DNA of 64,000 nt, from positions 4,030,001-4,094,000 of the forward strand of contig NC_087077.1 of assembly GCF_026151205.1 (NCBI RefSeq), given 5' to 3'. A model generated the notes under the pieces. It saw only the letters and a program-made list of their open reading frames with translations, was not told the origin of the DNA and searched no databases. Below, in pieces: positions 12,780 to 26,600 of the stretch (position 1 is its first letter; every line of letters begins with the position of its first letter). This DNA comes from Bolinopsis microptera (Eukaryota > Ctenophora > Tentaculata > Lobata > Bolinopsidae). Both the position numbers and the translations under genes were made by a program.

Positions 12780-15257
12780 GGAATTTTATACTTCTACTCG
12801 ACAAAAAGGGTTTGCATATTAATCTAGAGTGCATGAAATCACTGGCTTCGAGTGGTAGTGTTGGTTTACAAAATTAGAGTTATATTTAGCACAGCCAATA
12901 ACCATAACAAAATGCTCCAAATGTTGCCGCCAAGTGAAAATCAAATCTATAGGTCCAGGTCGGACTGCATGTGGCACCAACGTGGCTCATGAAATTTGAT
13001 TTTATCGCACGAGTAGTCGATCTACTACAAATCTATAAATATGAAGATTAGTCATATGAATGGCCCAACTCATGATCTAAATTAAGTAAAAACCATTCTG
13101 TCACAGAGCCAGGAATTTTATTCAATGTCTGTAGTAATGGAGACCGGAATTTTAATATCTAGACTCAGACTCAGGAGCAGTATTAATAACAAAACTTTCG
13201 ATTCTGGGCACACGCCGTAAAAATAGCGTGTGTGATCTGTTGGTGATCTGTAGGTGATTGTTGTTTAAATGGCGGTAAGAAACATGACTAACACGTAGTT
13301 AGAGCAGAGAATGGGTTTTGGTGGGGAAATTATTGTTAAAGTTACAACCGTACATTGTGATAAATTGTTGTTACATTAGATCACTTAAAATCAAATCACC
13401 CTTCTTTTCGTTATGCGTGCTCGGTACTACCAAGTTACGAGTCATGATAAGAGCTGCAACCTAAATAACTTTAAGATTCTAGCACAGGCCACTGAATTAC
13501 CAAATTGTAAAGGTCTTGCATCCTTATTAACCATAGTATTGGACACAGTGATCAGTCACTGTGGCACGGAACCAAATCTCCCTTAGCTACCATGAATATA
13601 ATCAGCAAATAAAAACGTAGCCCTAAACACATCTGTTGGAATCTTATAATTTAATCAATACACTTTAAGAGCGACAGTTTAAAAAGAAGTGACAAACACA
13701 GCGTGTAATAACGAAGGAAGGATTACAAAGAATTCTACCAACTCATTAGTACCAGGTAGCAACTATTGTATAACTATAAATAAAAAAATTAATTATACTC
13801 ACGTTACAAAACAAAAGAAGTTAATCTGACATTAGAACTAGAAAGAGACTAAGAGAGGACACGAGGTTCGTAAAGAGGATCTACAACAGGGGTGTAGACC
13901 TCTGATCTACAAGGTATAATGATCTGGGTATAATGATCTGTCACCAGCTCATTCTAAACCAAAAATAGTTAAAATGGGGGTTTCTTAATTCTTACATAAT
14001 GTAACTTTAAATAACCATGACAAGACCTACTTAAAGATTAATTGATCAAGATAAAATAAAGGAGACCGCTCATTAATCTAGGTATGCAGAAGGGACGCGT
14101 CTAGACTCTAGACTGCTAGAGTGCTAGACCATGCTAGACACACAGGAAAGTCAGGCTCTATGCCGAGTTTTCCCATCACTGTGTGACACGCAGAAAAACA
14201 CTTAGGCATGCATCATCTGGAGGTGACTAAATACCTAACGGAGGACTGCGACTATAAGTGCGATTTATCTAAGTGCCATTCTGTGGAATAAAATCATATC
14301 AAAGACGAGATAACGAAAAAGAATTGGTTGAAAAAGCCTACAAGTTTCAAACTGCAACAGTCAGGCTGATTTGCATGTCCGAAAATTTAATTAGCTAAAG
14401 AGCTGCTGAGGGTAACGCTTTTGGCGGCATTTTCCCGCCATAAGGCCAGGGAAATCTTACATTTGCATTTCATTACAAAAACAAGGATTGTCAGAAGACT
14501 TTGAAGTAAATCGTTTACAGCCTTACCCGTACAGAAGAGCACACAAACCCAAACGTAACCGGGACTCGCAAAGTAGAACTGACCGCAGGAAGACCACGAC
14601 GGACCGAGCTAATGTAGCAAGTTCTAACATGCCCAAATTTATACCACTCCTTATCTCTTGCTCTCTCTCTCTCTCCCTCTCTCTCTCTCAGTCCAACAAT
14701 TAACACCTAACCACTGAACCAGCAATCTTGCCAGCTGAACGAGTAAACCTCTAGACATTATTGTGTTTAGTATATTGTATAAAGTCTGCCCCACCGCTAT
14801 CCAGACAGCAGACACCAATTTTACTTGATAGACGATATTAAGTAGATTAAATAACTTTAGTTTCACGTTAATTGTAACACGTGCCACTGGGAAATCGAAT
14901 GAAAAAGCAACTCATGGTCGTTGATTAAGGCTAGATTAAGGCTAGATAACAGATAGCTGCGAAATACAACAATTTCTTGTTGTATCTCGATTACAAATGA
15001 ATTATGATCTTGAGTCTGCATCTGAGTAATGAATTGTTTTTCCGAGAAATGAATTGTTTTTCGCCTGGAACACTCGAAATTTAATTAGACAGTGCTGAAA
15101 TTTGACACGAATACGCGGTTTTAACACTGATCATTATTTAAAAAACAAAAGCTAAGAGCTGAAAACAATAAAGAACAGCTCGGCTAACGCAACAGTTTTC
15201 ACCCGATAATTACAGTTGCAGTACACATACCGTCTTATGGGCTCGAGCTGACAATAG
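12780..15257. other. Non-coding stretch, no gene recognised
   Basis: AT-rich. A short (tc)n run lies at 14658-14690, read by two chance ORFs on opposite strands. The ORF at 14488-14703 has a basic stretch but no recognisable domain. No RNA gene or transposon end was identified. Confidence 0.45.
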
Positions 15258-15315
15258 CACGTGGGCGGAGTTAAGTCACGTGGGCGGGGTTAAGTCACGT
15301 GGGCGGGGTTAAGTC
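15258..15315 (+). promoter_or_regulatory. Triple CACGTG-GGGCGG repeat
   Basis: Three 19-bp units, cacgtgggcggggttaagt, start at 15258, 15277 and 15296. Each joins a palindromic E-box (CACGTG, recognised by bHLH-zip factors such as MYC/MAX or USF) to a GC box (GGGCGG, Sp/KLF type). It lies about 480 bp upstream of the ORF at 15739. This could be a compact promoter element or simply a small tandem duplication; a regulatory role is inferred. Confidence 0.45.
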
Positions 15316-15738
15316 ATCAACCAGTATAGAAGTGGAGGAGAGAACAGTGGATACTATACTTGGAGGACTCAAGAGATGGAAACTTGTTAAAAATGGGGTT
15401 CCCAGTAACTAGAGCGTGCTGGGTTAAAAGCGCTGATAAAACGAAACTTTGTTGCTCTCGATTAGCTGGTTTCATCCACGGAGTAAGTACCTAACCACTA
15501 CCCAGCAGACATGTCACCACATTACTCATTGGCTGGTTAAGTATCACGTGATTTGAGACTGTAATTCCCATTGGTTGAAAATGTGGGAGCTACATGATGC
15601 TGATAGTGCTTCTGGCAGCGAGCCAGAACATGGTTAGTTAGGATATTATCTGGTGCACGCTCCCTAAGCTATCTCGTCAAAACGTAAGGTTTCCCGCACG
15701 TACAGTCAAGGTGAACCGTCAGCTGTAGTTATGGACAG

Positions 15739-16131
15739 ATGGGTCAACTTTTGAAGTTTAACAAGTCACCGGGATTCTTAGAATATTTTACTTATACCAC
15801 AGAACTTAAGGTGAAGTTGGAGTTATGTAGCACAATATTGGCACCAATATCAGTATATATATATTGGTCTGATAACGCATCATTGATCAGTTTTAGCTAT
15901 GATCACACATCAGTATACTACCTCGATCAGGTGATTATATCGGATTATCAGCAGTTGGTAATCACAATTCCTGGAAAGTATGATAGCATGATTTATTCCG
16001 TATTAATCGGTATATCACACAACATAATGACCATTACAACTTGCTGTGAACTGATCCGACTGGTACAAATAAGTGATGATAACTATTATACTGTTAACAA
16101 GCCCAACTTACCATCTATTGGCCAGACATAA
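15739..16131 (+). CDS. Orphan ORF, 130 aa, unknown
   Basis: The longest plus-strand ORF in the window outside repeats, the LINE ORF1-like gene and the kinase genes. It starts at an ATG and ends in TAA. The predicted protein is hydrophobic-to-mixed with many I, Y and S residues, no clear signal peptide, no continuous membrane helix and no motif I recognise. An E-box/GC-box triple repeat lies about 430 bp upstream. In DNA this AT-rich a 390-nt open frame is unusual but not decisive. It may be a lineage-specific gene, an exon with a fortuitous ATG, or a transposon relic. Confidence 0.28.
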   Translation: MGQLLKFNKSPGFLEYFTYTTELKVKLELCSTILAPISVYIYWSDNASLISFSYDHTSVYYLDQVIISDYQQLVITIPGKYDSMIYSVLIGISHNIMTITTCCELIRLVQISDDNYYTVNKPNLPSIGQT

Positions 16132-16354
16132 CCCTCTTATCAAAGTGTGGATATAATATTTATAAAAGTTGGAACGAGTCCAAGTTTGACCAAAACAACG
16201 AAAGTGACACTGCCACATCATGGCGACTGGAGCTAGGCGTGATACTAATCTGAATCACGCCAAGCAACGACACTATCTAATACTGACAGATTTACAATCG
16301 AAAATCGATATAAATTCTACATGACAGCTTTTTTAATGAATCAACTAAACGCAT

Positions 16355-16991
16355 CCCCACTATTACCAGGAGCTATCTGTTAACAGAGTATTAAGATCAT
16401 TACATAGCCCCACTATTACCAGGAGCTATCTGTTAACAGAGTATTAAGATCATTACATAGCCCCACTATTACCAGGAGCTATCTGTTAACAGAGTATTAA
16501 GATCATTACATAGCCCCACTATTACCAGGAGCTATCTGTTAACAGAGTATTAAGATCATTACATAGCCCCACTATTACCAGGAGCTATCTGTTAACAGAG
16601 TATTAAGATCATTACATAGCCCCACTATTACCAGGAGCTATCTGTTAACAGAGTATTAAGATCATTACATAGCCCCACTATTACCAGGAGCTATCTGTTA
16701 ACAGAGTATTAAGATCATTACATAGCCCCACTATTACCAGGAGCTATCTGTTAACAGAGTATTAAGATCATTACATAGCCCCACTATTACCAGGAGCTAT
16801 CTGTTAACAGAGTATTAAGATCATTACATAGGCCCCACTATTACCAGGAGCTATCTGTTAACAGAGTATTAAGATCATTACATAGCCCCACTATTACCAG
16901 GAGCTATCTGTTAACAGAGTATTAAGATCATTACATAGCCCCACTATTACCAGGAGCTATCTGTTAACAGAGTATTAAGATCATTACATAG
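16355..16991 (+). repeat. 53-bp satellite array, 12 copies
   Basis: Unit starts ccccactattaccaggagct and ends aagatcattacatag; starts at 16355, 16408 and every 53 bp. The copies are virtually identical apart from one inserted g near 16831, so this array was amplified or homogenised very recently. The unit contains the palindrome gttaac. The array is followed by ttggtattggttaatactcc with a partially inverted copy nearby (attaaccaataacag). Confidence 0.96.
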
Positions 16992-19900
16992 TTGGTATTG
17001 GTTAATACTCCTTCCAGCTCTATTAACCAATAACAGAGCTCTATCACTGTTGTCATGGTAACGCTTTGACGCACAACTAATTGATTGGAGAAACCAAACA
17101 AAAGCTAACTTTTATCCGTGAGATTGCTAAATCTTTGTATCTAGACTTGATAATGTAATTATTGTGAGTTTCATACGAGAACAGTAACTACTATTGGAGT
17201 CTAATTAAAGTAGTTGTTCTGTGACAATTTTAGTAAAGTACATATTAGTGTAACACTGTAACAGTTGAACCACTAAGCCAGCCTAGTTAGTGGTGACCTC
17301 ATCGTATTCACCCCCTATGTTCTATCTCGCTCGACAGAAAGTGTCACCACAACTTGTACGGATACCACCTTAAAATTCAGTTTAATCACGTGACACCGAG
17401 CACAAGCTCCCATTTGACGGCTCAATCAGGGCTATTATGTAACTGGTTGTTGTCAACGGGGAAACCAGATTGCAGTTCAGAATAGAAACGGTATAAACCA
17501 AGACGTGTTTGGACTAGACAAAACGAAATCCCAATTCGGGGAAAATCTGCAACACTGAAAACATACGATACGAAATTTGAAAGTTACAACCTGTTTAACA
17601 GTTGTGACGTAAGTTTTGTTTTGGTGATCAATGCAAACAACGCGTGACGCCGTTTCAAGGTTACGTGAGCAACTCCAATAGAACGAGCGTACCTCAACGC
17701 TACAACACTGATTGCCCTCTGCCCATGCCATACAAACATTAAGTTTAACTTTTAAACCCCCTGAACAAAAGCCCTAAATCTACCAGAATTGTGTGGATTT
17801 ATTCTTAGAATCGGTGGGAGCAGCTGAGACAACTTGTACTGCTGTGAGAGTGTTAAAGCTTCTCGGATGACCTTATCAACGGTCCTCAACTTGACGGACA
17901 ACAACCACACCGAAAATAATCACAGTGAACTGGGTGGGGCTGAATCACACACACACGGCCAATAACTTGGTTACATAATTACTACTTGTATTTACGTGTT
18001 GAGCACAACATCTAGGATCTGAGTTGGCCGAGAGCCAGAATGGAACAATAGCTTGCAGTGCAGTAATGCACAGCATTGGAGGACGGGACTCAGGCAGCAG
18101 TGCCCGCTGTTCAGTGGGGACGTCAGCTCGGACTACTTTCTGAGGAGACGTGGAGGAGGGCCGCGTCTGGGGGGCCGGGGGGGGGGGGGGGGGGCGCGTC
18201 TCGTCAACCTCACCAGCCGGACCCAGACATATAGTGTCAGCTGTCACTGACAGGAAGTTGGAACTTTTAATTTGCTATAACCGCCGATTTAGGAGACCCA
18301 CGTTTACTGGAGAATAGACACATCTCATCATAAATAGACAACAGACAATCTTCTTGGCGCGGGCAAGTTGCAGACAAAGAAATGAAACTAAGCAACTGGG
18401 ACGGGTATTGATTAACATTGAAATTCTGAAGAGATAACAAAGAGGGCTCGATCCATTAAAATTAGAAAATTTATAGTGTGAGTGATTAAGATAGTGAAAG
18501 GAAGAACATGTACGAGTCCTACTGATAGCACACTTTAGAACGCACAATAGCAATATCATAAAATAGAGCCGAGTATATATCGGGTATCTGGGGGTCTTTT
18601 GTTTATCAGGTTCAGCATTTAGATATTAGATAATGAAATAAGAATAAATTTACAGGAGATAATTGTAGATATATAATAGAATTAGAGGGTTCTTTGACAC
18701 GAGGCTAAAGTTTAAGTTATCTACTCAGATCATTATTGGGTTCAAACAGACTAAGGATTAAAAGCAAAGAAAAGAGAACAGAGAACAGCCAGCGGAGTCA
18801 CGAGACCTCTCTCATTGAGCAACACAGAGTTACTTACACGTAACACGCCGGGGACACGCCCCTTGCTCAGCTAGATCACACTAAACTACATAATAGAGAG
18901 AACTTATATAATTTTAGTTGACCAGGTGGAGGGAGACAATACGTGCCAATTGTTATGAGATACCAGTAAATTAAACAAAACTTTTCAGTGCGACAGCGAA
19001 CTCAGCCGTAACCATCGTGAATGAGATACGAGATAGCTCAGTTATTTACTGAATCATATATTAAGACGCAATGAAACTATCGGACTACGATGTATGGGGA
19101 CTTGCCACCCTATGGCAACATTAAAATATATCGACTCTGTTACATCGTTTCCTGTTAATATAAAACTTAGCCTTGTACGAAATATCGAGATATCAAACTA
19201 TAAGAAATTACAGCGGTAGAGTAGAAAGTGTTTGTACTTTTAGTAAACAGTTGCAGTGCAGCCGGAGCACGTACAACTGGGGCCGGGGGGGGCCGGGGGG
19301 GGCTAAAGTTGAAGTGGTGGAGTTACCTACAGACTGTAAACATTAACAACTGAATGGTGATCACAAGACACGGATACAATAAAGCGTGGGAACTCATCGG
19401 TTGAGTAGGAGATGACAACAGAGAGATAGAAAGAGAGAGTCATTCCTTGCCATACATTATAACACCACGTCCGCCTAAATTAAATCTGTGAGTCAGATAC
19501 GAAGATTTCCTGAAACATAACCCAGAAAACTCAGGTAATAATTATACAGTTGCATTTAAGGTGCATTTCAGAAAATAACATAACATTAGTTGGACTGGAT
19601 CGTAGCCAGTCAGTCCGCAGGAAGTTGAAACGGAGCCAAGGCCTCATTAAACCAAAATTGCAATGCCAACTTATCAATTTATGCAGGCTAGCCGCGCATC
19701 ACAGATAAAGGTAAGCCATTTATTAAGCCAAATTTAGAGGAATTAATTTAGGATATTTAATTTGATCAAAGGTATTCGGCTTCGCGAGTAACACTGTAAG
19801 CAGGGCTCAGAAAAGATAAAAATAGAATGTGTATTCATCAGTCAGTAAAATGGCGTCTGTACGATTACATGATCCTGAGTTGGCAGCAGTCCAGGATCCA

Positions 19901-20416
19901 GAGTCCAATGAACTGGCCTCTACTAAGGCTTTTATATCATTTCGTGCATACTGTTATGTAAATATATTGAAGATTGAATATTTAAAAGTTTGACGTGCTT
20001 CATTCATATCTCGCGGGGTAATCTGTAAATTATGTTGAGGTGGCTTCTGTCCAGATTTTAAAATAATTAATCTTATCAGCAACGATCACATTTACTCGTA
20101 CGTGATGCAATCATGACTGGATATCTCATAATAATAATACCAGTAATTAAAAATAATCAAAATACGATTTGTCCATTTTAATAAAACGACAGAAAATGTT
20201 TAGAGCTTCATAAGAACAATCAGAACAACCACTAAATCACATACAGACAAATAACGTAGGCAATAGCCAATATTTAACAGGCTCATGGTCTGACTGAGGA
20301 ACACTGCTTGTTCCCCGTGACCACTAGAGAAACTTATAAATGAGCTGAATCCCCGCCCTTCATAGCAGCACAGCTCTTTTAGACGGAACAGAGAGACAAA
20401 CTCAGAGACAAATCCT
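16992..20416. other. Non-coding stretch with GC-rich island
   Basis: No gene established. At 18055-18250 the base composition turns sharply GC-rich and contains a poly-G run (about 18175-18194). Both strands are open there (65 aa plus, 100 aa minus with a proline run from poly-G), which the low stop frequency of GC-rich DNA explains. The island could be a promoter or first-exon CpG-like region. A second G-rich tandem (ggccgggggg twice) is at 19282-19302. Confidence 0.4.
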
Positions 20417-20611
20417 GTGAGAAGCGGGCTGATAATGTTTAACCTGCCTACTCGTAATAAGCAATGTTTAACCGTGTCATTAAAGGAAACTTCCTCAGAG
20501 GACAATAATAATAATAGAGATGATACAACAGTAACTGTCTACAACCAGTCTCGGGGCGCCCAATTTCAGGGAGATATAGAACATCCGGTGACAATTGTAC
20601 AGATATCCTAG
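20417..20611 (+). CDS. Weak ORF, possible terminal exon
   Basis: A 64-codon open frame whose composition (S, T, N, D, Q rich, with NNNNRDDTTVTVYNQ) looks more protein-like than most chance ORFs in the region. It ends at TAG. No domain is recognised and no splice partner was found. The opposite strand is also open (20200-20505), so either strand could be a chance frame. Confidence 0.2.
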   Translation: MRSGLIMFNLPTRNKQCLTVSLKETSSEDNNNNRDDTTVTVYNQSRGAQFQGDIEHPVTIVQIS

Positions 20612-23600
20612 ATTTACAATATTTCCCTGGATAGAATATGAGGTGATGAAAACAGATACGTTAACTGTAGTAATAGTAATAAAGTGCGAGATATGAGTTA
20701 TGCCACGTATGAGAACTATTCAAAACAAGGATATGGCACCAACAATTTATAAATTACGCAATAAAAGTGTGAAGTAAATAGTTAGCTTGTTATTTACTGA
20801 TAATGCTCTATACTACCTAGTACTGCTTTGCTTTGTCTGAAAGTGACAACTTATAGTTGTCTAGACAAGGCGTTACGAACAATTTTTCAACTCAAAACCA
20901 TTAAAATATATTTACAACCAGCCAACACATGTGGATTGTGCCGGTAGACCGGAAAGTAAAAGCACCAAAATAGTTCCTACATCATTTCTCTCAGTTCTGA
21001 TGACGCTGCAATGTCTGCTCAGAATATGGCGCCAGGAAAAGCATGCCCAGGGGTCAGTCTATATATATATATATAAAGGGCCCAGTCTATTACACAACTA
21101 CACTAAAACAGTCACGCCATTCTGAGTAGCTGTATAGCTATAATACCGAGAAGAAGGGATATAGTTAGAACAAGTTAAAACGTGACACCTTGACACGTTT
21201 AACAAAGCCGGGGTCTAGTTAAGAGTAGCTGTGAGAAACAGTTAGTCGTCTACTCACTGACAAACAACACATCGTAATAATACAGCAACCCTCAGTTTTA
21301 GCACTGTCAACTTTCAACTTTAACAAAAAAGCTTTAACAAAACATATAATCCGTGTTTTGAGGCCACCTCGTGTACACTGAGGTGGCCACAACACTTTAC
21401 AGTTTTACACGAGCTTTAAGGAAAGCGAGGGTTGGCACTGGGATGAATCTTTACAATGACATGATTACTGGGGGAGGTTAGGTCGGCTAACATTGAAGTG
21501 CACAAAAGAGAGCGTGTATTTGGTAACGAGCCCTAGTAATTATATGGCACGTTCGAGCAAGTCCAGTGCCCTCAGGGTTATTATATGATTATGACATACA
21601 GCAGTACAGCACAGACCACAGTGCACACTGTATCCTGTTCAGTAATAGTTTAAAATAACTACACTCAGACTAATGAATACAATCCGGCTAAATTTCCGCG
21701 AGGAGGTATCGCGGATTGTTTCGCGGCTTATTTTGTTATTGACAACCGTGAACAGTACCGGCTTAAAATAGAGCTAGAGGGTGACATGAGATACAGGTAT
21801 GTGTGATATAAACTAGCTGGATATACGAGTATCTCGTGGAATATCTTGATAGAGAACGTAATAATAAATGATGAAAGATGTGCACTAGAGTTGACGCGTT
21901 GAGAAGCTGAGTGGTGAAGGAGCTGTTGACACACATAACAGGAAAGTAGGGTACATCACCAGAATAGGAACTCTCTCAGCTGAGAGTGATGCACTGAGTG
22001 ATGCATTGTAAGTGCGGAGTGAAAAATAAAGGATACAGCGCGTTGTAGGGGAGTTTTGTAGGGGTGCGTTGTGGATCTCAGTCGACCAATGGGATGGCAG
22101 AGCAGTAAAACCAATACCGCGCGAGGGAAAGAGCAGTGACAAGAGCCAGGGTGTAATGGAGATTATTTGGTGGTGTCACGAAGTGAAATATTATAGTGAA
22201 AATTTGCCCATGGAACTAGAGGGTTAGTTGGTCATCAGCTGCTTTGTTTTCATGATGCGTGACCGGCCACCTCTTTTTTGATTAGACATATCCTCGAATT
22301 GATGGGGCGGAATGCAACTAATTGTTTCAAATCAACTTGAAAATCTCAATTTGGATACATTTTTGGTGCAATATTAACACATCATGATCATCGTCATCAT
22401 GTCCTTATTGTATTGTCAATCACAGACGACTTAATGACGATTTAATGACTGAAATTACTCAAAAAGTTGGAGAAATTTGAAGCTAATAATGTTAAGTTTT
22501 GTGATTAGCATCAAAATTGGGACCACATCCCCGATAATTTGTCCCAATTTTCAAATAACAAGACAAATAACAGGATCAGAGAAAGATCAGAATACACTGA
22601 TTTAAACCTGAAGCGTGCTGATCCCAGTGTTTAAGCATTAACTTAACTTGTGACGGTGCTCGTGGTTAGTGACACTTATAAAGTACATGTGCACGGTTAT
22701 TGGCACTTTTACACATGCACGAGTCAATAAATAGTCAATAAATAGCGGGCCTGTCAATAAAGTCAAACTAATAACTATTTAACTAATGAAATATCCAGCA
22801 AGAAAGTAAGGTGACAGTAATATAGTGTTATACTGCGGAAAGCAGGGCCCCCTCTTGTGCTTCATTTCATTATACAGGACTCATACAAACTCACCATATA
22901 CTTGAATAAAGCATGAAGATAAAGTGCAAATTCGACAAAATTAGCGGGAAACGTGCAATTCATTACCCCAAAGTGGGATTTAGACAACTAGGGTGTACCG
23001 CCGCCCGCCAACACGGGACTAGTTCTAGACGTTTCATTGGTTTATACAAATCTAAATAGCAAGTCTTTGCCTGCTCTCTTATCTTTATAGCTTGTTGACG
23101 TGCTGGCACTCCCAGCATAATATATCTAATAAAAAATACGAGAGAACGTAACGGCTATAATCGCTCCTTCTCAAGAAGGAGCCCTAATTTGAAGCACGCG
23201 ACTAAAAGTTATTACCAGGGAGATAATGACTCGGCCCGGGTCATGATATACATGAATAGATTGAATATTACTAGAAGCGTGATAACTTGATAAGAGCTTC
23301 ATTTCAACAGCGCACCGCTGATCCGATTATGGCAACGAGCTGTGGGGCTGAACGCGAACATTCACTAGGAAATACAATTAATGTGCAAATCTGTACTTGG
23401 ATTTTCAAACTGTAGCGATATAAATAGAAAGTATAGGAAATTCAGGTTATTTCAAACTCAGAACTGATGTCTAATTCAGGACCAGAAACATTTCGCGGAG
23501 ACCGGATTTTTAAATGATCAGGTAACAGAACCCGTGTTTTTATACTCGAGTTCGCAGATAAATAAAAATACAAAAATTTAATCATGTATCAAGAGTGCAC

Positions 23601-26600
23601 TCTTGATGTCCTCCACTGTCTAAACAAAATGTTCATTAATCTCGTAGATTAGTTCAGATTAAGTGTCTCAGTACTATTGTTTAGATTCGCGTTCTTGCAA
23701 CAGATATAAATTAATTTTCTAGTGGGTTTGGGATAACAATGATAAAATTGTGGGTCATTTTTATTTTATTTTAATAAGATGAACCTAGTACAGTTGAAAG
23801 ATAACGTAAAGATAAAGCAAACGCCACCTAGCTAGACAATAAAATCACAGCCCTCTCTTGCTTGGTAAAAGATGAGAGCACAGTGTCGAACACATACAAG
23901 ATCGACAAACTTAATAATTCATTTGACAACGGATTAAAGGATAGCACAAAAGTAAGCATGGTCAACTGTTGTAATGATGCTGATCTCGAGAGATCTAGAT
24001 GGTGTTAGGTTGACAAAGACCCGTTATATTAGCTCTTAGGGAGCTCTCAATCACCTCCCACGTTGGCAGAGGCAGACACAAACTTCATCAAATTCAAATT
24101 AAAAGTAAGAGAAGTCAAATTGAACAGGAGTCATTGGCAAGCTTGCGAAGGGGGACCCGACTGAACTAACATAATATGTCGATTAACTACATTTAGTACA
24201 CTAATCGGACGTGCCGTGAAGTCACGGCTATAATAATACTCCCTGACACGGCTTCTAAATTTATAATTTGCGATAAATCCCAGATTTGCACTCGACAATG
24301 CGCCAGTATGATGGATAATGTTATTTGATAAAATACAACGACTACAGGTTACAAATTACCCGATATACGATGAACCAATCGCCGCGCCGGGTTCACTGGA
24401 TTGACCAATGAAATCATATTGTTCCTCACCAGCCTACTCATGAAATAAGGCACTGAATTGTCAAGTAAATTAGTAGACCAACTTGCGTGAGACCGTGAGA
24501 AAGGTTGGCTCGAGCCGACAACAAAAAATAACCAATCACATTACCAACTCATAATTACAGACCAATAGCAGACCAATAACAGACTAGTGATTGTGGGGGA
24601 CACAACGATTCGATATATCCGATATATATGGGGGCATAAATTAATCAGACGGTTAGGGCTCACGGAAAAAGTAGGCTGACAGCAGGAAACATTTAAAACT
24701 ACAAACAAGGTTTATTAACTTGATTAGACAAGACGGTCGAGCAACTAATAAAAACGAATTACTGCCCAAGCGCTCTTATCTCTAATTCCCACGGAAAACC
24801 TAACCACGTGACGTCACGTGAGGAGGAACGCGAGATTAGAACCGCCGTCAAACGCCGCGCACGGAATGCGAGGCAATTACAAATGGCATCAAAATAAACG
24901 TAAAATGAAAATCACAAAGAATGTTATGTGCTTATCTCTAGATCCTTTACATCGTTCTCGTATAATACCGTGACTGAACTTCTTATCTCTGTGCTGACAG
25001 CTAGTTTTACATTTATCGTTCATGATAATTGATAAAATATCAAATCATGCGACCTTTCAATTTATCCTTTTGAAGGTTACAAGATAGTAGATATTATCTG
25101 GCCCAATGCCCATTGCGTATTTCGTATTTAGACTAAATATTTTTACATTGATAACATGATACAGTAAGTAAAGTGTGCGATAAGTTTTAATCAAAGATGT
25201 TTAAGAAATGCGTAGAGTTAAACAGTTTGTTTTGAATGCAAACTGCCAGGGCATGCCAGGTGGCACAATGGGTGTTTAGTAAACACAGCCAAGCGTAGTT
25301 TTTAACAATAGCATGAGCACATTTGTGCACAACTTGCAACAAGACCTCAACAATTGCAGCGACACGAAGGACAGGACACTCAATCAGGCAAATCGAAAGA
25401 AATATGACAAATTGCATATACAGCTACAGGATGTATTAACAGCGCTGCTATGGTCCGAGACTGCCAGGCCCCGCTGCTCTATTCAGTGTCACATCACATG
25501 GCACCTCGCTAATTGAGGTCTCATTTAACACCAACTTCACCTGTCCTATTGATTATGGAATATGGACCGATATTAGCAATTTAAACACGGGACTGATTAC
25601 ACGGAACGACACAACAGTCAAGTTTGAAGGAACTCAAATCAGACCACTTACAGGATTTCTGAAGAAAGAATCCCATTGGATCGTGATCAACTACAAGCGC
25701 TATGATTCGTTGAGAAGTGCAGCCTGTTTGAGTGATCCGGGATTAAGTCACAGCCAAAAATATCCCAGCAGTTATTCGACACGAAACCACGTGGGCCCGG
25801 GCACGAGTTGTGATTGGTTAGCGGTTTAAGAACGGACTTCTGATTGGCCGCAGCTTGAGAAGCGCGGCTAATAGGAAACACACTATATATTCATGTCAGT
25901 AATTAACTTGTTGGTTTTATTAAGCATCCTGGACGTGTAAGAGTTGTTTTGAGAGTCTTGAGTATCTGCCAGGTTTTATACTGCAAGCTTTACTACTCGT
26001 AGAGACGGTAGGTGGGGGTAGGCGGTTATTTTTACCTTTCTGTTCAGTGAGGAATCAGACTTGTCATATTACATTTATACTTATATATCATTATAGTATT
26101 ACGTTGTAGTAACTGTCATAATGATAACACATTGAAATGTGTTGAGACTCCGAGGAAGTTAAATGGCGGAGCCCCTCTAGAAGTTCCAGGGTTGTGAAGT
26201 GTTATCGGAAAAAGCTTATAAACTAAAAAGCTTCTATATGTACGTGGTTTCAAAAAGATGGAACCAGAGGCTGCACTCTGCAGGCTCTACGAATATACGC
26301 AAATAAGCATCATCACCTACACCTTCTAGATGTTTCTACTTGTAACCTCCAGAATAACCGGCGTGGTGCCACATTCTTAACATTGACCACAGATCCTCAC
26401 ATTCTTAACATTGACCACAGATCCTCAATAAGAATCTACTCAGATCATATGGTGCAATGACTGATGACTGAGATGAAAGGAGGGTGGACAATGGACAAGT
26501 GCAAGTCTGCTTAGCATTTTATAGTGGACCAGGGTAGTTCAGTTAGCAACCATGATCTAACAACCCCTTGGTGGTATTTGTACCCATATATGGTAAGGTA

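Noticed and set aside
17945..18250. Overlapping ORFs with proline or glycine runs
   Set aside because: Located in a GC-rich island with a poly-G run; low stop density explains openness on both strands. No domain recognised.
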